From NCBI GenBank assembly GCA_964532005.1, contig CAZHER010000001.1, positions 1-64,000 of the forward strand: a DNA stretch of 64,000 bases, in the 5' to 3' direction. This stretch comes from CAYQEU01 sp964532005 (GTDB lineage: Bacteria > Patescibacteriota > Doudnabacteria > UBA920). A model generated the notes under the pieces. That model was not told the origin of the DNA and searched no databases. It saw only the letters and a program-made list of their open reading frames with translations. A program made the position numbers and the translations under genes. Position 1 is the stretch's first letter. Every line of letters begins with the position of its first letter. Below are positions 14,966 to 25,600 of this stretch, piece after piece.

Positions 14966-15244
14966 TTATTTCTTTAAATCCTTAACTAAACTTTTCAGCA
15001 AACCCAAGGTGTACTCCGTGTTTACTGCGTAAAAAACTTCCTGACCCCGCCGTTCGTCAACCACCAGGTTGCAGGATTTAAGGACTTTTAAGTGTTGGGA
15101 CACAGCCGGTTGAGAAAGTCTCACTATTTTTACCAGCTCGCCAACTGTTTTTCGTCCCTTAATGAGAGCCTCAACAATACGATATCGAGACGCGTTCCCA
15201 ATACCCTTGCCAAATCTCTCAATTTCGTTGCACAGATCTGTCAT
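14966..15244 (-). CDS. ArsR-family transcriptional regulator
   Basis: A 92-residue winged-helix protein. GNASRYRIVEALIKG (about 17-31), TVGELVKIVRLSQPAVSQHLKVL (recognition helix about 43-55) and the beta-wing VVDERRGQEVFYAV are typical of ArsR/SmtB. Cys5 and Cys58 are the only cysteines, so no classic metal CxC site is evident. The ATG follows the -10 box by 6 nt, implying a leaderless mRNA. A 24-bp imperfect dyad overlaps the promoter, suggesting autorepression. Co-transcribed with the LUD gene. Confidence 0.92.
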   Translation of the reverse strand: MTDLCNEIERFGKGIGNASRYRIVEALIKGRKTVGELVKIVRLSQPAVSQHLKVLKSCNLVVDERRGQEVFYAVNTEYTLGLLKSLVKDLKK

Positions 15245-15278
15245 ATAAATATATTAGCATATTCTTATATATTGTCAA
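15245..15278 (-). promoter_or_regulatory. ArsR promoter with overlapping dyad operator
   Basis: TTGACA (15278-15273), 16 nt, TAATAT (15256-15251), then 6 nt to the ATG at 15244. The sequence 15245-15268 is an imperfect inverted repeat (16 of 24 symmetric positions, ATAA-n2-ATAT core), placed where an ArsR repressor would block RNA polymerase. Confidence 0.75.
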
Positions 15279-15303
15279 GAGCTAAAATTCGCAATATTTA
15301 TGG

Positions 15304-15309
15304 TAAAAT
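15304..15309 (+). promoter_or_regulatory. -10 element of glpX (leaderless)
   Basis: TAAAAT followed by exactly 6 nt and the ATG at 15316, so the transcript should begin at or next to the start codon. Confidence 0.6.
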
Positions 15310-15315
15310 AATTGC

Positions 15316-16257
15316 ATGGACAGAAACTTAGCTTTAGAATTTGTACGTGTTACAGAAGCCGCAGCAATAGCTGCAGCAGGTTGGATAGGTCTTGGGGATA
15401 AAAACTCAGCTGACGGAGCTGCGGTGGACGCAATGCGGGCGCGTTTTAACCAGATTGATTTTTCCGGGACCGTAGTAATTGGCGAAGGCAGCAAAGACGA
15501 GGCGCCAGAACTGTATAACGGAGAAAACGTCGGGACAGGTAAAGGTCCAGAAATAGATTTAGCCATCGACCCTTTGGAATGTACTAACAGCGTTGCTTTT
15601 GGCAGATATAATGCAATGTCAGTGGTTGTTGCAGGAAGCAAAGGAAGTCTGTTAAATGCGCCCGATACCTATATGCAAAAGCTTGCCGGCGGCTCTGAAG
15701 TAGCTTCAGTTCTCAATTTGGATGATTCGGTTGCAGAAATAGTAAATAAAAGCGCGGCTGTTTTAGGAAAACATATCAAAGAGATTACGGTAGTGGTGCT
15801 GGATCGGGAAAGACAAAAACCATTAGTAGATGAAATTCGTGCTTCAGGAGCGAGGGTCAGACTGATTACTGATGGGGATGTTGCAGGAGCTATTTCTACT
15901 TGTTTTCCAGATTCTGGCATTGACTTGTTAATGGGTACAGGGGGCAGCACCGAAGGAGTACTGGCTGCTGCAGCAATTAAGATATTGGGCGGTCAAATGC
16001 TAACCAGGTTTAACCCTATTAACGAAAAAGAAAAACAGAAATTGCTTGACCACGGCATAACAGATCACAGTAAAATAATGTCAGCCGAAGATTTGGCATC
16101 CGGAAGTCAGATGACTTTCACCGCTACCGGTATAATAGATGGACCCCTGCTTCCTGGGGTAGTGTTCCAGAAACATAAAGCAATTACCCACTCATTAGTA
16201 ATTAGAGCCCAATCAGGCACGGTTCGATATATTACAACCCATAATAAATTAAACTAA
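15316..16257 (+). CDS. glpX: Fructose-1,6-bisphosphatase class II
   Basis: A 313-residue GlpX-type FBPase. Metal- and phosphate-binding motifs are visible: GDKNSADGAAVDAMR (about 27-41), VVIGEGSKDEAP (about 54-65), IDLAIDPLECTN (about 80-91), and GTGGSTEGVLAAAA (about 212-225). It converts fructose 1,6-bisphosphate to fructose 6-phosphate in gluconeogenesis. The position 10 nt before a class I aldolase gives a two-step gluconeogenic (or reversible) module. It has a leaderless promoter and is divergent from the ArsR gene. Confidence 0.95.
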   Translation: MDRNLALEFVRVTEAAAIAAAGWIGLGDKNSADGAAVDAMRARFNQIDFSGTVVIGEGSKDEAPELYNGENVGTGKGPEIDLAIDPLECTNSVAFGRYNAMSVVVAGSKGSLLNAPDTYMQKLAGGSEVASVLNLDDSVAEIVNKSAAVLGKHIKEITVVVLDRERQKPLVDEIRASGARVRLITDGDVAGAISTCFPDSGIDLLMGTGGSTEGVLAAAAIKILGGQMLTRFNPINEKEKQKLLDHGITDHSKIMSAEDLASGSQMTFTATGIIDGPLLPGVVFQKHKAITHSLVIRAQSGTVRYITTHNKLN

Positions 16258-16267
16258 ATCAAATACA

Positions 16268-17290
16268 ATGAGAAATGAAACAGAACTAAAAAAAATTGCT
16301 CAAGCGCTTGTGGTAAAAAGTAAAGGCATTCTAGCGGCTGACGAAAGCATTCCAACTATAGGGAAACGTTTTGCTCCCTTAGGAATTGAAGATACAGCTG
16401 ATCAGCACAGAGCTTATAGGGAAATGTTGTTTACTACTCCTGGTATTGCAAATTATATTAGCGGTGTAATTTTATATGACGAAACTATCCGGCAGAGGTC
16501 CAGCATAGGGGTGGCTTTGACTAAGGTTTTGACAGATCAAGGAATAATACCGGGAATAAAAGTTGATCTTGGTCCAATAGCAATGACAGAGTCTCCCGAA
16601 GAAAAAATTACTCAAGGACTGGACGGACTTCCAGAGAGATTGGCAGAGTACTATGAAATGGGAGCGAGATTTGCCAAGTGGCGCGCTGTTATCACCATAG
16701 GAAAAACCATCCCGACACAAATAAATATAGATGCAAATGCGGAACTATTGGCCGAATATGCCGTTATGTGCCAAGAAGCTAACATAGTTCCAATAGTCGA
16801 GCCAGAAGTTTTAATGGACGGAGATAACGGCATAGACAGGTGTGAGGAAGTAACCACCAATGTTTTGAAAACAGTATTTGCAAAATTGGCTGAGAAAAAA
16901 GTTTTGTTGGAGGGGGTATTATTAAAACCAAATATGATTAATGCAGGGTTGCGTGCACCTGTAAAGCCAACCCCAGAGCAGGTTGCAGAAGCAACAGCTG
17001 AAGTATTGCTGAAAACAGTTCCGCCCAATACTGCAGGGATTGTATTTTTGTCCGGAGGACAGACTGAACAGCAAGCAACTATACATTTGAATTTAATTGA
17101 ACGCTTGCATGCTGACTATCCGTGGCAGATTACTTTTTCTTATGGCAGAGCTTTGCAAAACTCTGCTTTAGAAATTTGGCGTGGTCAACCTGAAAATGTT
17201 CCAGCGGCTCAGGAAGCTTTCCTTCATCGGGCGAAAATGAATAGCTTGGCTCGCGATGGACGGTATGAGGTCCCAATGGAACATATCTAG
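16268..17290 (+). CDS. fba: Fructose-bisphosphate aldolase class I
   Basis: A 340-residue class I aldolase. It has the KGILAADES motif (about 18-26), KWRAVITIG (about 137-145), EPEVLMDGDN, the Schiff-base lysine in VLLKPNM (about 219-225) and the FLSGGQTEQ phosphate-binding loop. It interconverts fructose 1,6-bisphosphate with DHAP and G3P without a metal. Class I enzymes of this eukaryote-like type are less usual in bacteria than class II. It follows glpX by 10 nt with no own promoter visible. Confidence 0.95.
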   Translation: MRNETELKKIAQALVVKSKGILAADESIPTIGKRFAPLGIEDTADQHRAYREMLFTTPGIANYISGVILYDETIRQRSSIGVALTKVLTDQGIIPGIKVDLGPIAMTESPEEKITQGLDGLPERLAEYYEMGARFAKWRAVITIGKTIPTQINIDANAELLAEYAVMCQEANIVPIVEPEVLMDGDNGIDRCEEVTTNVLKTVFAKLAEKKVLLEGVLLKPNMINAGLRAPVKPTPEQVAEATAEVLLKTVPPNTAGIVFLSGGQTEQQATIHLNLIERLHADYPWQITFSYGRALQNSALEIWRGQPENVPAAQEAFLHRAKMNSLARDGRYEVPMEHI

Positions 17291-17321
17291 TTTATCCACT
17301 TTTCTTATTTGTATAGAGGAA

Positions 17322-17327
17322 TATAAT
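17322..17327 (+). promoter_or_regulatory. -10 element, leaderless gene at 17334
   Basis: TATAAT, then 6 nt, then the ATG at 17334. The -35 region is poor. Confidence 0.6.
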
Positions 17328-17333
17328 TAAAGT

Positions 17334-17813
17334 ATGGATATAGTAGCAGTGCTTACAAGCAAACCAGTTCTTATCGGTCTCCATTTGGGCTTCGCCATTA
17401 TTGGCATTGATGCCTTTTTATGGCTTTTGGGTGAAGTAGTAGCAAATGCAGGATCTGCCAGACGCCGTGCTGTTTCCGCATTCTTAGGACTTGCAGGATT
17501 TACTCTGACATGGCTAATTGGCGGCTATTACTATGTAAAGTTTTATGGGCCTTTGGTAAAGCCAATAATTAAAGCCGGTAATGCTCCTTGGGCCCACGCC
17601 ATTGCCATGGAAGCCAAGGAACATATTTTCTTATTTGCGGTACCAATGGCAATTACAATTTACTTTTTATCCCGACTAGACGCAACCCAACTTCAGTCTA
17701 TGAATTTGAGAAAAGATTTTATTAAATTAATAATGCTAGTTGCCGGTTTGGGTTTAAGTTTCGGATTAATGGGTTTTATAATTTCGGCTGCGGCCAGATG
17801 GGGGGTTGCATAA
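17334..17813 (+). CDS. Conserved-type membrane protein, 4 TM
   Basis: A 159-residue protein with about four transmembrane helices (about 11-33, 47-69, 96-112, 130-152) and few charged residues in between. His17, Glu32, His88 and a HAIAMEAKEH stretch (about 88-97) are spaced as in small haem- or metal-binding membrane proteins, but this is only suggestive. It has a leaderless-type start and is followed after 3 nt by a second small membrane protein, so the two probably form a complex. Confidence 0.75.
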   Translation: MDIVAVLTSKPVLIGLHLGFAIIGIDAFLWLLGEVVANAGSARRRAVSAFLGLAGFTLTWLIGGYYYVKFYGPLVKPIIKAGNAPWAHAIAMEAKEHIFLFAVPMAITIYFLSRLDATQLQSMNLRKDFIKLIMLVAGLGLSFGLMGFIISAAARWGVA

Positions 17814-17816
17814 ACT

Positions 17817-18131
17817 ATGGATAAACTTCGATCAATTTATGCGTCCGCATATTCAGCTTCTATAACTATATTTGCGGTCAGTGTTATAACAATTATCGGC
17901 GATTTAAATGCTCAGTTTAAAAACTGGCTGGCCAGTTTTACCGGTCACCACTGGGTAACCAAAAGTTGGATTTCGGTAATTTTGTTTGTTCTACTTTTCG
18001 TTGTAATTCGCATAGCTGCAAAGAACCCTAATGAAGCCCGAACCAAAACTTCAATTGTTACATTAGAAATTGTTTCGGTTTTGGGATTTGTTGCTCTATT
18101 GGTATTTTACTTTTACGAGTTTTTTAAATAG
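17817..18131 (+). CDS. Small membrane protein, 3 TM
   Basis: A 104-residue protein with three predicted transmembrane helices (about 12-32, 51-69, 82-101). It partners the preceding 4-TM protein (3-nt spacing) and is followed directly by a strong terminator. No family recognised. Confidence 0.7.
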   Translation: MDKLRSIYASAYSASITIFAVSVITIIGDLNAQFKNWLASFTGHHWVTKSWISVILFVLLFVVIRIAAKNPNEARTKTSIVTLEIVSVLGFVALLVFYFYEFFK

Positions 18132-18140
18132 GCTTGCAAA

Positions 18141-18172
18141 AAAACGCGTCGCTGTTCTGCGACGCGTTTTTT
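18141..18172. terminator. Bidirectional terminator
   Basis: Stem ACGCGTCGC-TGTTCT-GCGACGCGT with T6 on the plus strand and T7 on the minus strand. It ends the membrane-protein pair and could end a minus-strand transcript from the 18.2-18.4 kb region. Confidence 0.88.
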
Positions 18173-18322
18173 ATTGTGCAGGGCTGTGCTAGAGACAGCC
18201 TGACGTAGGTTCCGGAATGGACGGAACGGACTCCGTTGTTTAGACAGAGAAAAAAATTTGGCAAGCGAATAGAGTAACCCAAAGTCTGGTTTCATATTTA
18301 ACTTTTTATAGTACCGTATTTC
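18173..18322. other. Intergenic, structured, no supported gene
   Basis: Three compact hairpins follow one another (GGCTGT/ACAGCC, TTCCG/CGGAA and AACGGA/TCCGTT, within 18183-18241). No gene is supported on either strand. This stretch could be the body of a small minus-strand RNA ending at the 18141-18172 terminator. Confidence 0.35.
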
Positions 18323-18379
18323 TTAAGTGTCATCATAAACATCTGTGCAGAGGAATTTAACAGTATAATTTTTATACAT
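18323..18379 (-). CDS. Possible 18-aa small ORF
   Basis: ATG at 18379 is preceded by GGAGG with 4-nt spacing, and the frame runs 18 codons to TAA. The peptide begins MYKNYTV and contains one Cys. A TTGTGT-17-TAATAA promoter-like pair lies upstream on the minus strand. The SD resembles those of the solitary genes around it. Coding potential is unproven; it may be a leader peptide or chance. Confidence 0.3.
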   Translation of the reverse strand: MYKNYTVKFLCTDVYDDT

Positions 18380-18480
18380 GTTGCCTCCAACGTAGATTAG
18401 TGATTATTACTATTGCACTAGCTAGCACACAATAATATATCGTAATTTAACTAAAAATGTTACTAACATGGTTTGTTGCA

Positions 18481-18509
18481 TTGACTTTAAGGTATAAATT
18501 AGCTATTAT
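18481..18509 (+). promoter_or_regulatory. Promoter of the 203-aa membrane protein gene
   Basis: TTGACT (18481-18486), 17 nt, TATTAT (18504-18509). The leader is about 63 nt and ends in an AGGAGG ribosome site. No other feature is seen between 18420 and 18480. Confidence 0.8.
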
Positions 18510-18578
18510 TTAAGGTCTTTTTAAGGACTCGGCCGTGTTACTTGGCTTAAAATTCTTTGAAATTATAGGAGGACTAAA

Positions 18579-19190
18579 ATGAAAAGTTTATCTAGTCTTT
18601 TCAATTTCGGTCAAGTATGGGTCAATACGGCTCGGGAGATTAAACCAATCTGGAAATGCAAAAGACTGGTGGTAAAACCATTCTTCTTTACTCTCATTCT
18701 GTTGCCCCTAGTGGTTGGTATAAGGCGTGAGTTTTATTTTCTGTTTATGGATGAAATGGGTCCGTTGGCTGAAGTGTTCGTGGCTCTCGTTTTCGCTTTC
18801 CTTGGGTTTGTCCACGGGCTGTTCATTTCTGACTCTATTGCCAGCATAAACAGGCAGATGAGGGCAATTTTTCATGCGATGGATCAGCTTGACTGGGACT
18901 CATTCAAAGCCCATTTTCATGACCGGATCTTTTCTCACACCAAGCTTTTGATTTTCTTCCTGTCGTTGCTTATGATTTATTGTGCGGCTTCTTGCAACTT
19001 AGGCAGCTTCAAAAATAATGTCATCGTGTTGGGAATTGTCCTGTTTGTAATTGTCCTGTGCTGGACAATCGCTTACGAAATGGACAATCCAATGTCGCCT
19101 GCATGGCGATTGCGAGAGAGGATTCCCAAAGAGTGGCAGGACAAATTGGAAGAAGAGATTCGTGTGTATGAAAATTCATGCCAATCATAA
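18579..19190 (+). CDS. Hypothetical membrane protein, 4 TM
   Basis: A 203-residue protein with about four transmembrane helices (about 33-48, 62-85, 118-138, 146-166) and a charged C-terminal tail. A strong AGGAGG lies 7 nt before the ATG. It is a stand-alone unit with its own promoter and a terminator-like hairpin after it. GC is clearly higher than in the neighbouring leaderless genes. No family recognised. Confidence 0.75.
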   Translation: MKSLSSLFNFGQVWVNTAREIKPIWKCKRLVVKPFFFTLILLPLVVGIRREFYFLFMDEMGPLAEVFVALVFAFLGFVHGLFISDSIASINRQMRAIFHAMDQLDWDSFKAHFHDRIFSHTKLLIFFLSLLMIYCAASCNLGSFKNNVIVLGIVLFVIVLCWTIAYEMDNPMSPAWRLRERIPKEWQDKLEEEIRVYENSCQS

Positions 19191-19210
19191 ACAATAGAAA
19201 CAGTCTTTGA

Positions 19211-19245
19211 AAAAGCCGGCTTTGCGCTACACGCAGGCCGGTTTT
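19211..19245 (+). terminator. Terminator of the 203-aa gene
   Basis: AAAGCCGGC...GCCGGTTTT with an inner GCG-CTACA-CGC helix, followed by a T-rich stretch. Confidence 0.7.
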
Positions 19246-19249
19246 GTTC

Positions 19250-19296
19250 AAAAAAATCCCGACAACGTATTTGCTTTACAGCGAACCGTTGTCGGG
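19250..19296 (-). terminator. Terminator of the 64-aa gene
   Basis: On the minus strand CCCGACAACG and CGTTGTCGGG form a perfect 10-bp stem followed by ATTTTTTTG, directly after the stop at 19301. Confidence 0.88.
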
Positions 19297-19300
19297 GGAA

Positions 19301-19495
19301 CTAAAGAATTGCCGATGACCTTGGGGTCGTTTCCGGCAACCTGCCGCCTGTTCCTTGGCAGCGGCAGTCAGGACGTTTTGTGTCGCAGCACCACACTAAA
19401 AGATACTGAGGAATTTCTGACAGGTCAATTTGCCTGTTTTCCGCTTTCTCCCTTGCGGTAGCAGCTGCGGCACCGCTGGGCGCTCCATCTGCCAT
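19301..19495 (-). CDS. Small Cys-containing protein (64 aa)
   Basis: A 64-residue protein starting at ATG 19495, preceded by GGAGG with 10-nt spacing. The N-terminus is Ala-rich. The second half carries four cysteines in the pattern W-C-C-x6-C-x-C, which could bind a metal, and the tail is Thr/Pro/Arg-rich. The same frame stays open upstream, but a consensus promoter, a hairpin-bearing leader and the SD all point to this start. A perfect terminator follows. Function unknown. Confidence 0.65.
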   Translation of the reverse strand: MADGAPSGAAAATAREKAENRQIDLSEIPQYLLVWCCDTKRPDCRCQGTGGRLPETTPRSSAIL

Positions 19496-19574
19496 GCTAT
19501 TTCTACCTCCAATTCTAAACTGACTGACGTTATTTAAATTCCGGCCCCCAAAAGGGTCGGAATATTCGCTGGTA

Positions 19575-19603
19575 ATAATATAGAAATCCGGCGTTTTTGT
19601 CAA
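19575..19603 (-). promoter_or_regulatory. Promoter of the 64-aa gene
   Basis: TTGACA (19603-19598), 17 nt, TATTAT (19580-19575). It is back-to-back with the promoter of the giant surface protein, 20 nt away. The leader holds an ATTCCG/CGGAAT hairpin. Confidence 0.85.
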
Positions 19604-19622
19604 TGCCAAGCCAGGTTTACTA

Positions 19623-19651
19623 TTGACTTTCTATAAAAATAATGTTATAAT
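19623..19651 (+). promoter_or_regulatory. Promoter of the giant surface protein
   Basis: TTGACT (19623-19628), 17 nt, TATAAT (19646-19651). The leader is about 38 nt with only a weak ribosome site (AGAGAA). Confidence 0.87.
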
Positions 19652-19695
19652 ATATGCAGATATAACGTATATTTGAAATAAAAATTAGAGAAATA

Positions 19696-22600
19696 ATGAA
19701 TAAAAAATTGAGAAAATGGATTAGCTATTTTCTACTCATTTCCCTGTTTTCGGGATTATTTTTATTTGTAAACAATCTTCAGGTTCATGCTGCAACACTT
19801 TTGACTGATGATTTTACCGGCACTACGATTGATACTGCAAAATGGACGGAAATAGATACTGGCGGTGCAGGGGGTACAACAGGAAACATCACACAGAATG
19901 GAGTATTGAGCACGGCTCAAGGGTTTGCTGGGTCAGTTTGGGGTACGAATGCCATTACTTCAACAGACACTTTTGATTCAGATAGTTTAGAAATTTCAGC
20001 TGTAATGACAAATAACTCAGATCAGCTATTGGGTTATGGGGATTATAATTTTCAAAGTGCAGGCACTAAGGCATTTATTATAGATGCATTAGCATCTAAC
20101 AGTGTTTTAGCTTTAACTTGGAATAATGGTTCCTTAACGGGAAACACTTCCTGCGGTGCTTTCTCTGATGGTGCAACATATAGAATGAAGTTAATCACAA
20201 GTGGGACAGGAGGTTTTGAAGTTTATAAAGATGATGTTTTGCAATGCACCCATACCACAGGGTTAACTATAGATAATACAAAAGTTTTTTTACAATCATC
20301 TGCGACTGCTAGCACTTTCGACAATGTTTTGGTAACTGGTAATTCTGCTGCCCCAACAGCTCCGGGGCAAGTTACTAGTTTGAGCGCGACCGCAGGTGAT
20401 GCACAAGTGAGTCTAACTTGGTCGGCACCAGGTTCAAATGGCGGGAGCGCAATAACCGACTATTTAATTGAGTACAAACTTAATTCTGAGCCAACGACTT
20501 GGTCTATTTTTAGTGACGGCACTTCTACTAGCACATCAGCTACAGTCACAGGGCTGAGTAATGGGTCTTTGTATAATTTTAGGGTAAGCGCTATAAATGC
20601 AGTGGGTACGGGTACAGCAAGTAGCACCGCTAATGCGACACCGAGCGCACCAACAGCACCGGCTGCGCCAACTATTGGCACAGCAGTGGCAGGGGATAGT
20701 TCGGCTTCGGTTTCCTTTACCCCAGGTTCAAATGGCGGGAGCGCAATTACTGGATATACAGCTACATCTTCCCCAGGAGGTTTCACTGGAACAGGATCTT
20801 CTTCACCAATTACTGTTAGTGGATTAACCAACGGTGTCTCTTACACATTTACAGTTACCGCCACTAATGCCGTTGGTACTTCTTCGGCGTCCTCAGCTTC
20901 TAATTCAGTGACCCCAAATGCGGAAGTTCCTACCAGTATCGCCAACCTCTCATTATGGCTTGATGGTGGAGATGCCGCCAATATGACAGAATCCTCGGGG
21001 CTAATTTCTCAAATTAACGACAAGAGTGGTAATGGGAAGAATGGCATAGCATCTGGTTCTACAAGACCGACTTTGGTTTCTGGAGAACTAAATGGGCGTT
21101 CTGTAATTCGTTTCGATGGCACGGATGACTATTTTAATATCAACAGTTCAGTTACTTATAGGACAGTTTTGGTTGTTGCTAAAAAAAGTACTTCATCGGC
21201 ATTTAGCAACTATCCAGGAATTATTGGTGATTTTACTGGTACCTCGCCAAGCAACGGCCATGTGTTAAATGGCGTTGACGCAACCACGAAATTGGCCACA
21301 GCAACTAGTAATTTTGCCAGTGCGTATAAAAACGGTGATTCCATTGCAGGTAGCAGTGGTCATGATTTTTCGCCATTGAATCAGTTCTGGATCGGGACTT
21401 TTACTTTATCATCTAATATGACTAATACCACATCGTCTATTGGTATGATCAACGGCGGAGGCAGATATTGGAATGGCGATATTGCTGAGGTGATTGCTTA
21501 CAGTACCACACTGACTACAGATCAAAGACAGACTTTGGAAAACTACTTATCTACCAAATGGGGAATTGCTGTTTCTGGACCAACTGTTCCCGGTGCTCCA
21601 ACGTCATTGGCGGCAAGTAGAGGTAATACTCAAGTAGGATTGTCATGGACAGCCCCAAGTAGTGATGGTGGAAATAGCATTACTGACTATATTGTAGAAT
21701 ACAAATTAACAAGCGAGCCCGCCACTTGGACAATTTTTTCCGACGGCACCTCGACTTCTACTTCTACAACGGTTACCAGCCTAACCAACGGACTGAGTTA
21801 TGATTTTCGAGTGAAGGCGGTAAATGGAATAGGAACTGGTACTGCAAGTAATACAGCAACTAAGACGCCAGGGCCTCCTATTGCGCCTGAACCACCCACA
21901 AGCGTCACTGCTGTTGAAGGCAATTCTCAGGCAACAGTTAGCTTTACAGCGCCGGCAGACAATGGAGGGGCAAGTATTACTAGTTATACTGCAACATCTT
22001 CTCCGGGTGGATTTACGGCATCTGGCGCTTCTTCACCGTTGACTGTCACCGGTCTTACTAATGGCGTATCCTATACATTTACTGTTACAGCGACTAATTC
22101 TGCTGGTACATCCAGCGCATCTTCTGCTTCAAATTCTGTTACGCCAAGTACATATGGAAGTCAGATGACAGACAATTTTACAGGCACCACTATTAATACG
22201 ACAAAATGGTATGAAAAAGATGCCACTGGGAGTGGAGGGACCTCTGGAAAAGTTCAGCAGAACGGTAGCTTAACCATTGCAGATAGTTATTCTGGAGGAG
22301 TATGGGGTTCCACCGCTTTGGTATCCCAAGATGTATATGATTCAACGAACTTAGAAATCTCTGCCAGTATGACCCCGGCTTCATCACCGCTGATTGGGTA
22401 TGGTGATTATGACTTTGGAACCTCTGGTAAAAAAGCATACTTAGTATATGAAGAGTCTGCAAGTAGTATTTTAGCTCTATCTTGGACCGATACAAGTTAT
22501 ACCAGTACTAGTTGTGGATCTGGTTCTGCTGGCGCGGCTACTTATAAGATGAAAATTATATCTGGGGGTTTTGAAGTGTATAAAAACGGAGTATTGTCCT

Positions 22601-25600
22601 GCACTCACTACACAGCTGTTGTGGTAAATAATGCTCGAGTATTCTTGCAGAACTCCACAACAGCCAGCACGTTTGATGATGTGTTGGTTTATGGACTGGC
22701 TCCAACCCACGCAGTTCCAGATGCTCCAACAATAGGAACAGCCACTGCTGGGAATGCTTCTGCCATTGTGACATTCACAGCACCTAACTTTAATAATGGT
22801 AGTGCAATTACTGGCTATACTGTAACATCATCTCCGGGAGGAATTACTGCATCAGGTTCCAGTTCACCTATAACAGTAACAGGATTAACAAATGACGTAA
22901 CTTATACATTTACTGTAACAGCTACCAACGGAGTAGGAACGTCCAGTGCGTCTTCTGCTTCTAATTCGGCAACTCCTACATTGCCTGCCGCACCAGGTCA
23001 GGTAACTGGTCTTGTGGCAACTGGATTTAATCAGCAGGTACTTTTGGGATGGGATGCACCTAGTTCAGGCGGTACCCCAACTGATTATATAATCGAGTAT
23101 AAACTTTCTTCAGAGCCAACAACTTGGACAACCTTTAATGATGGAACTTCTACCGCCAAGAAAGCGATTGTGACTGGGTTAACTAATGCCTCTGCTTATG
23201 ACTTTAGGGTCAAAGGTTCGAACGATGGCAACCCTGGAACAGTATCTGATATTGTGTCAGCCACTCCAGACGCGATTAGTAGCCTGGCATTTGTTATCAC
23301 TGGTGAAAGTAATTCCGGGGGTATTGGTTTAAATAGTGACGCAACTGTAGGTGAATTAGCGTCACGTTCCGCTGTCCAGATTATGAATCTTACCTCCGGT
23401 CAATTCCTTTTTGAGAACTTAGACATTGGTACTAACAACTTGCGTGACCACGCAGGGCTGGAAGGCTACTATGATTGCTGTCATGGTTTTGAATTACAAT
23501 TAGCCAACTCTACTGAAGCTAACGCGTTCCCAGATAACCCCCAAGTCTATTTGGTTAAAACCGGACATGGTGGTTCGCAGGTTACACAGTGGGGAGTGGG
23601 GCAGACATATTGGACAAAATTCTTACAGCGAACGGCAGCAGCAAAAACACAACTCCCCGCAGGTCGTAAATGGGTTGTATTTTTGAGTTTAGGTATCAAC
23701 GACGCTATCGCTGGCAATAATGTAAACACATGGAAAACGAATATGGCTGAATGGATGGATAGAATCAAAGCCGATTTACCGGGGGCAATAATAATTATGA
23801 CTGGATTCCAATCCATGGGCTACGGTACTTATAATACCGCGATTACCGAATTAGCTGCTTCCGAACCAAATGTTTATGCTATAGATTCTACAGGGGCGGG
23901 ATTGCGGGATGCGAATCATTGGAGTTACTCTGGTTTGAAAACTGTTACTTCTAGCATGGTAACCACAGCTAAGAGTGTGTTAGGATTAAATTTCCCTGGT
24001 TTACCAACAAGCCTATCTGCTACCCCTAGTAGTTCTTCAGTAGCTCTAACCTGGACTGCGCCGGCAGCAAACGGGGGAGCCGCAATTTCTGATTATGTAA
24101 TTCAATATAAGACTAACGCCGCCTCAACATGGTCTACGTTTAGTGATGGCACGTCTACTGCCACATCTACAACCGTAACTGGATTAACAGGTGGAACAGT
24201 ATACAACTTTAGGGTTAAAGCAATAAATGCAAACGGAGGAGGTAATTATACAGCGGTAAATTCAACTACTACTGACGACAGTCCACCAACCATCACCGAC
24301 ATCTCTTCAAACAAGAGCAGTGGTACATACGGAGAAGGAGAAGTAATTGACATTGATGTTACTTTTTCTGAGGCAGTCACTTCAACAGGTAATGTCACTG
24401 TAACTTTGGAAACTGGCATAGTAGACCGTACCTGTACCTTTGTAATCACCAATTCTACGACCGGTACTTGTAATTACACGGTTCAGGGTGGTGACACTTC
24501 CGGAGATTTAACTGTTTCATCTATCTCCGGGACAATTGCCGATCAAAATGGTAATGCGATGATTAGCTTTTCTCCAGCTACAAACTTAGCAGCCAACAAA
24601 GCATTGGTTATCGATACTACAGGTTCAGAAATTTCTCTCGTGACGGCTACTCCTAGCTCTATTTCTGCTACCGTAACATGGGCCACAGATGAACTTTCAT
24701 CTAGCATTGTTCAGTACGGCTTAACCAATAGTTATGGCACCTCTACCACCGAAGCAGATACTTCTCCTAGAGTGACTAGTCATTCGGTTAGTTTATCTAA
24801 CCTGGTAGCTTGTACTTTGTATCACTATCGAGTGAAGTCTAATGATGTAGCTAATAATCTTTCCACTGGCTCCGACAATACCTTTACTACCACTGGCTGT
24901 ACTGGTTCTGCGAGTGTTATAAACTCTACCACAACCAGCATCACAGCTAACACCGGCGGTTCAGTTCAGCTTAATACTGGAGCAGATGATATTGTCTTAG
25001 ATATCCCTGCTAATGCAACTAATACCAATGTGATCTATCAAGTTAAACAACTAGATGAGGATGAAGCAACCAGTACAACAGGCTTACCCAGTGGTTATCT
25101 GTTAGCAGATGCTCATGTTTATAATTTCACAGCCTATAGTGACTCTAGTACGACGGTAACTTCTTTTGATGAACCTATTGAAATTACCATTTCCTATGAA
25201 GATAGCGACGTAGTCGGTATGAATGAATCCACTTTAGTCATTTATCATTACACTGGCGGTAATTGGACCTCTCTAGCTCCATGTATAGTAAATACTAGTG
25301 CCAACACCGTCACTTGTTCTACAACAAGTTTTTCCATTTTTGGCCTTATGGGCACAGCAAGCGCTTCTGGTGGTTCTTCAGGTTCTTTATCGAAACATAG
25401 CGTTGGTATTAACATTGTTACTCCTGATGGCACTATTTACACTTTGACAGCAGATGGTAAGCGCAGGCCATACACTTCTGCTGGCGCATTCCTCTCCTAC
25501 GGTTTCAACTCTTTTGCCACCACCGTCAAAGCTTGGGCAGGTGATTTAAAGATTCCATTAGGTTATTTCATACCCCCACGGGATGGCTCCATTACTTGCT

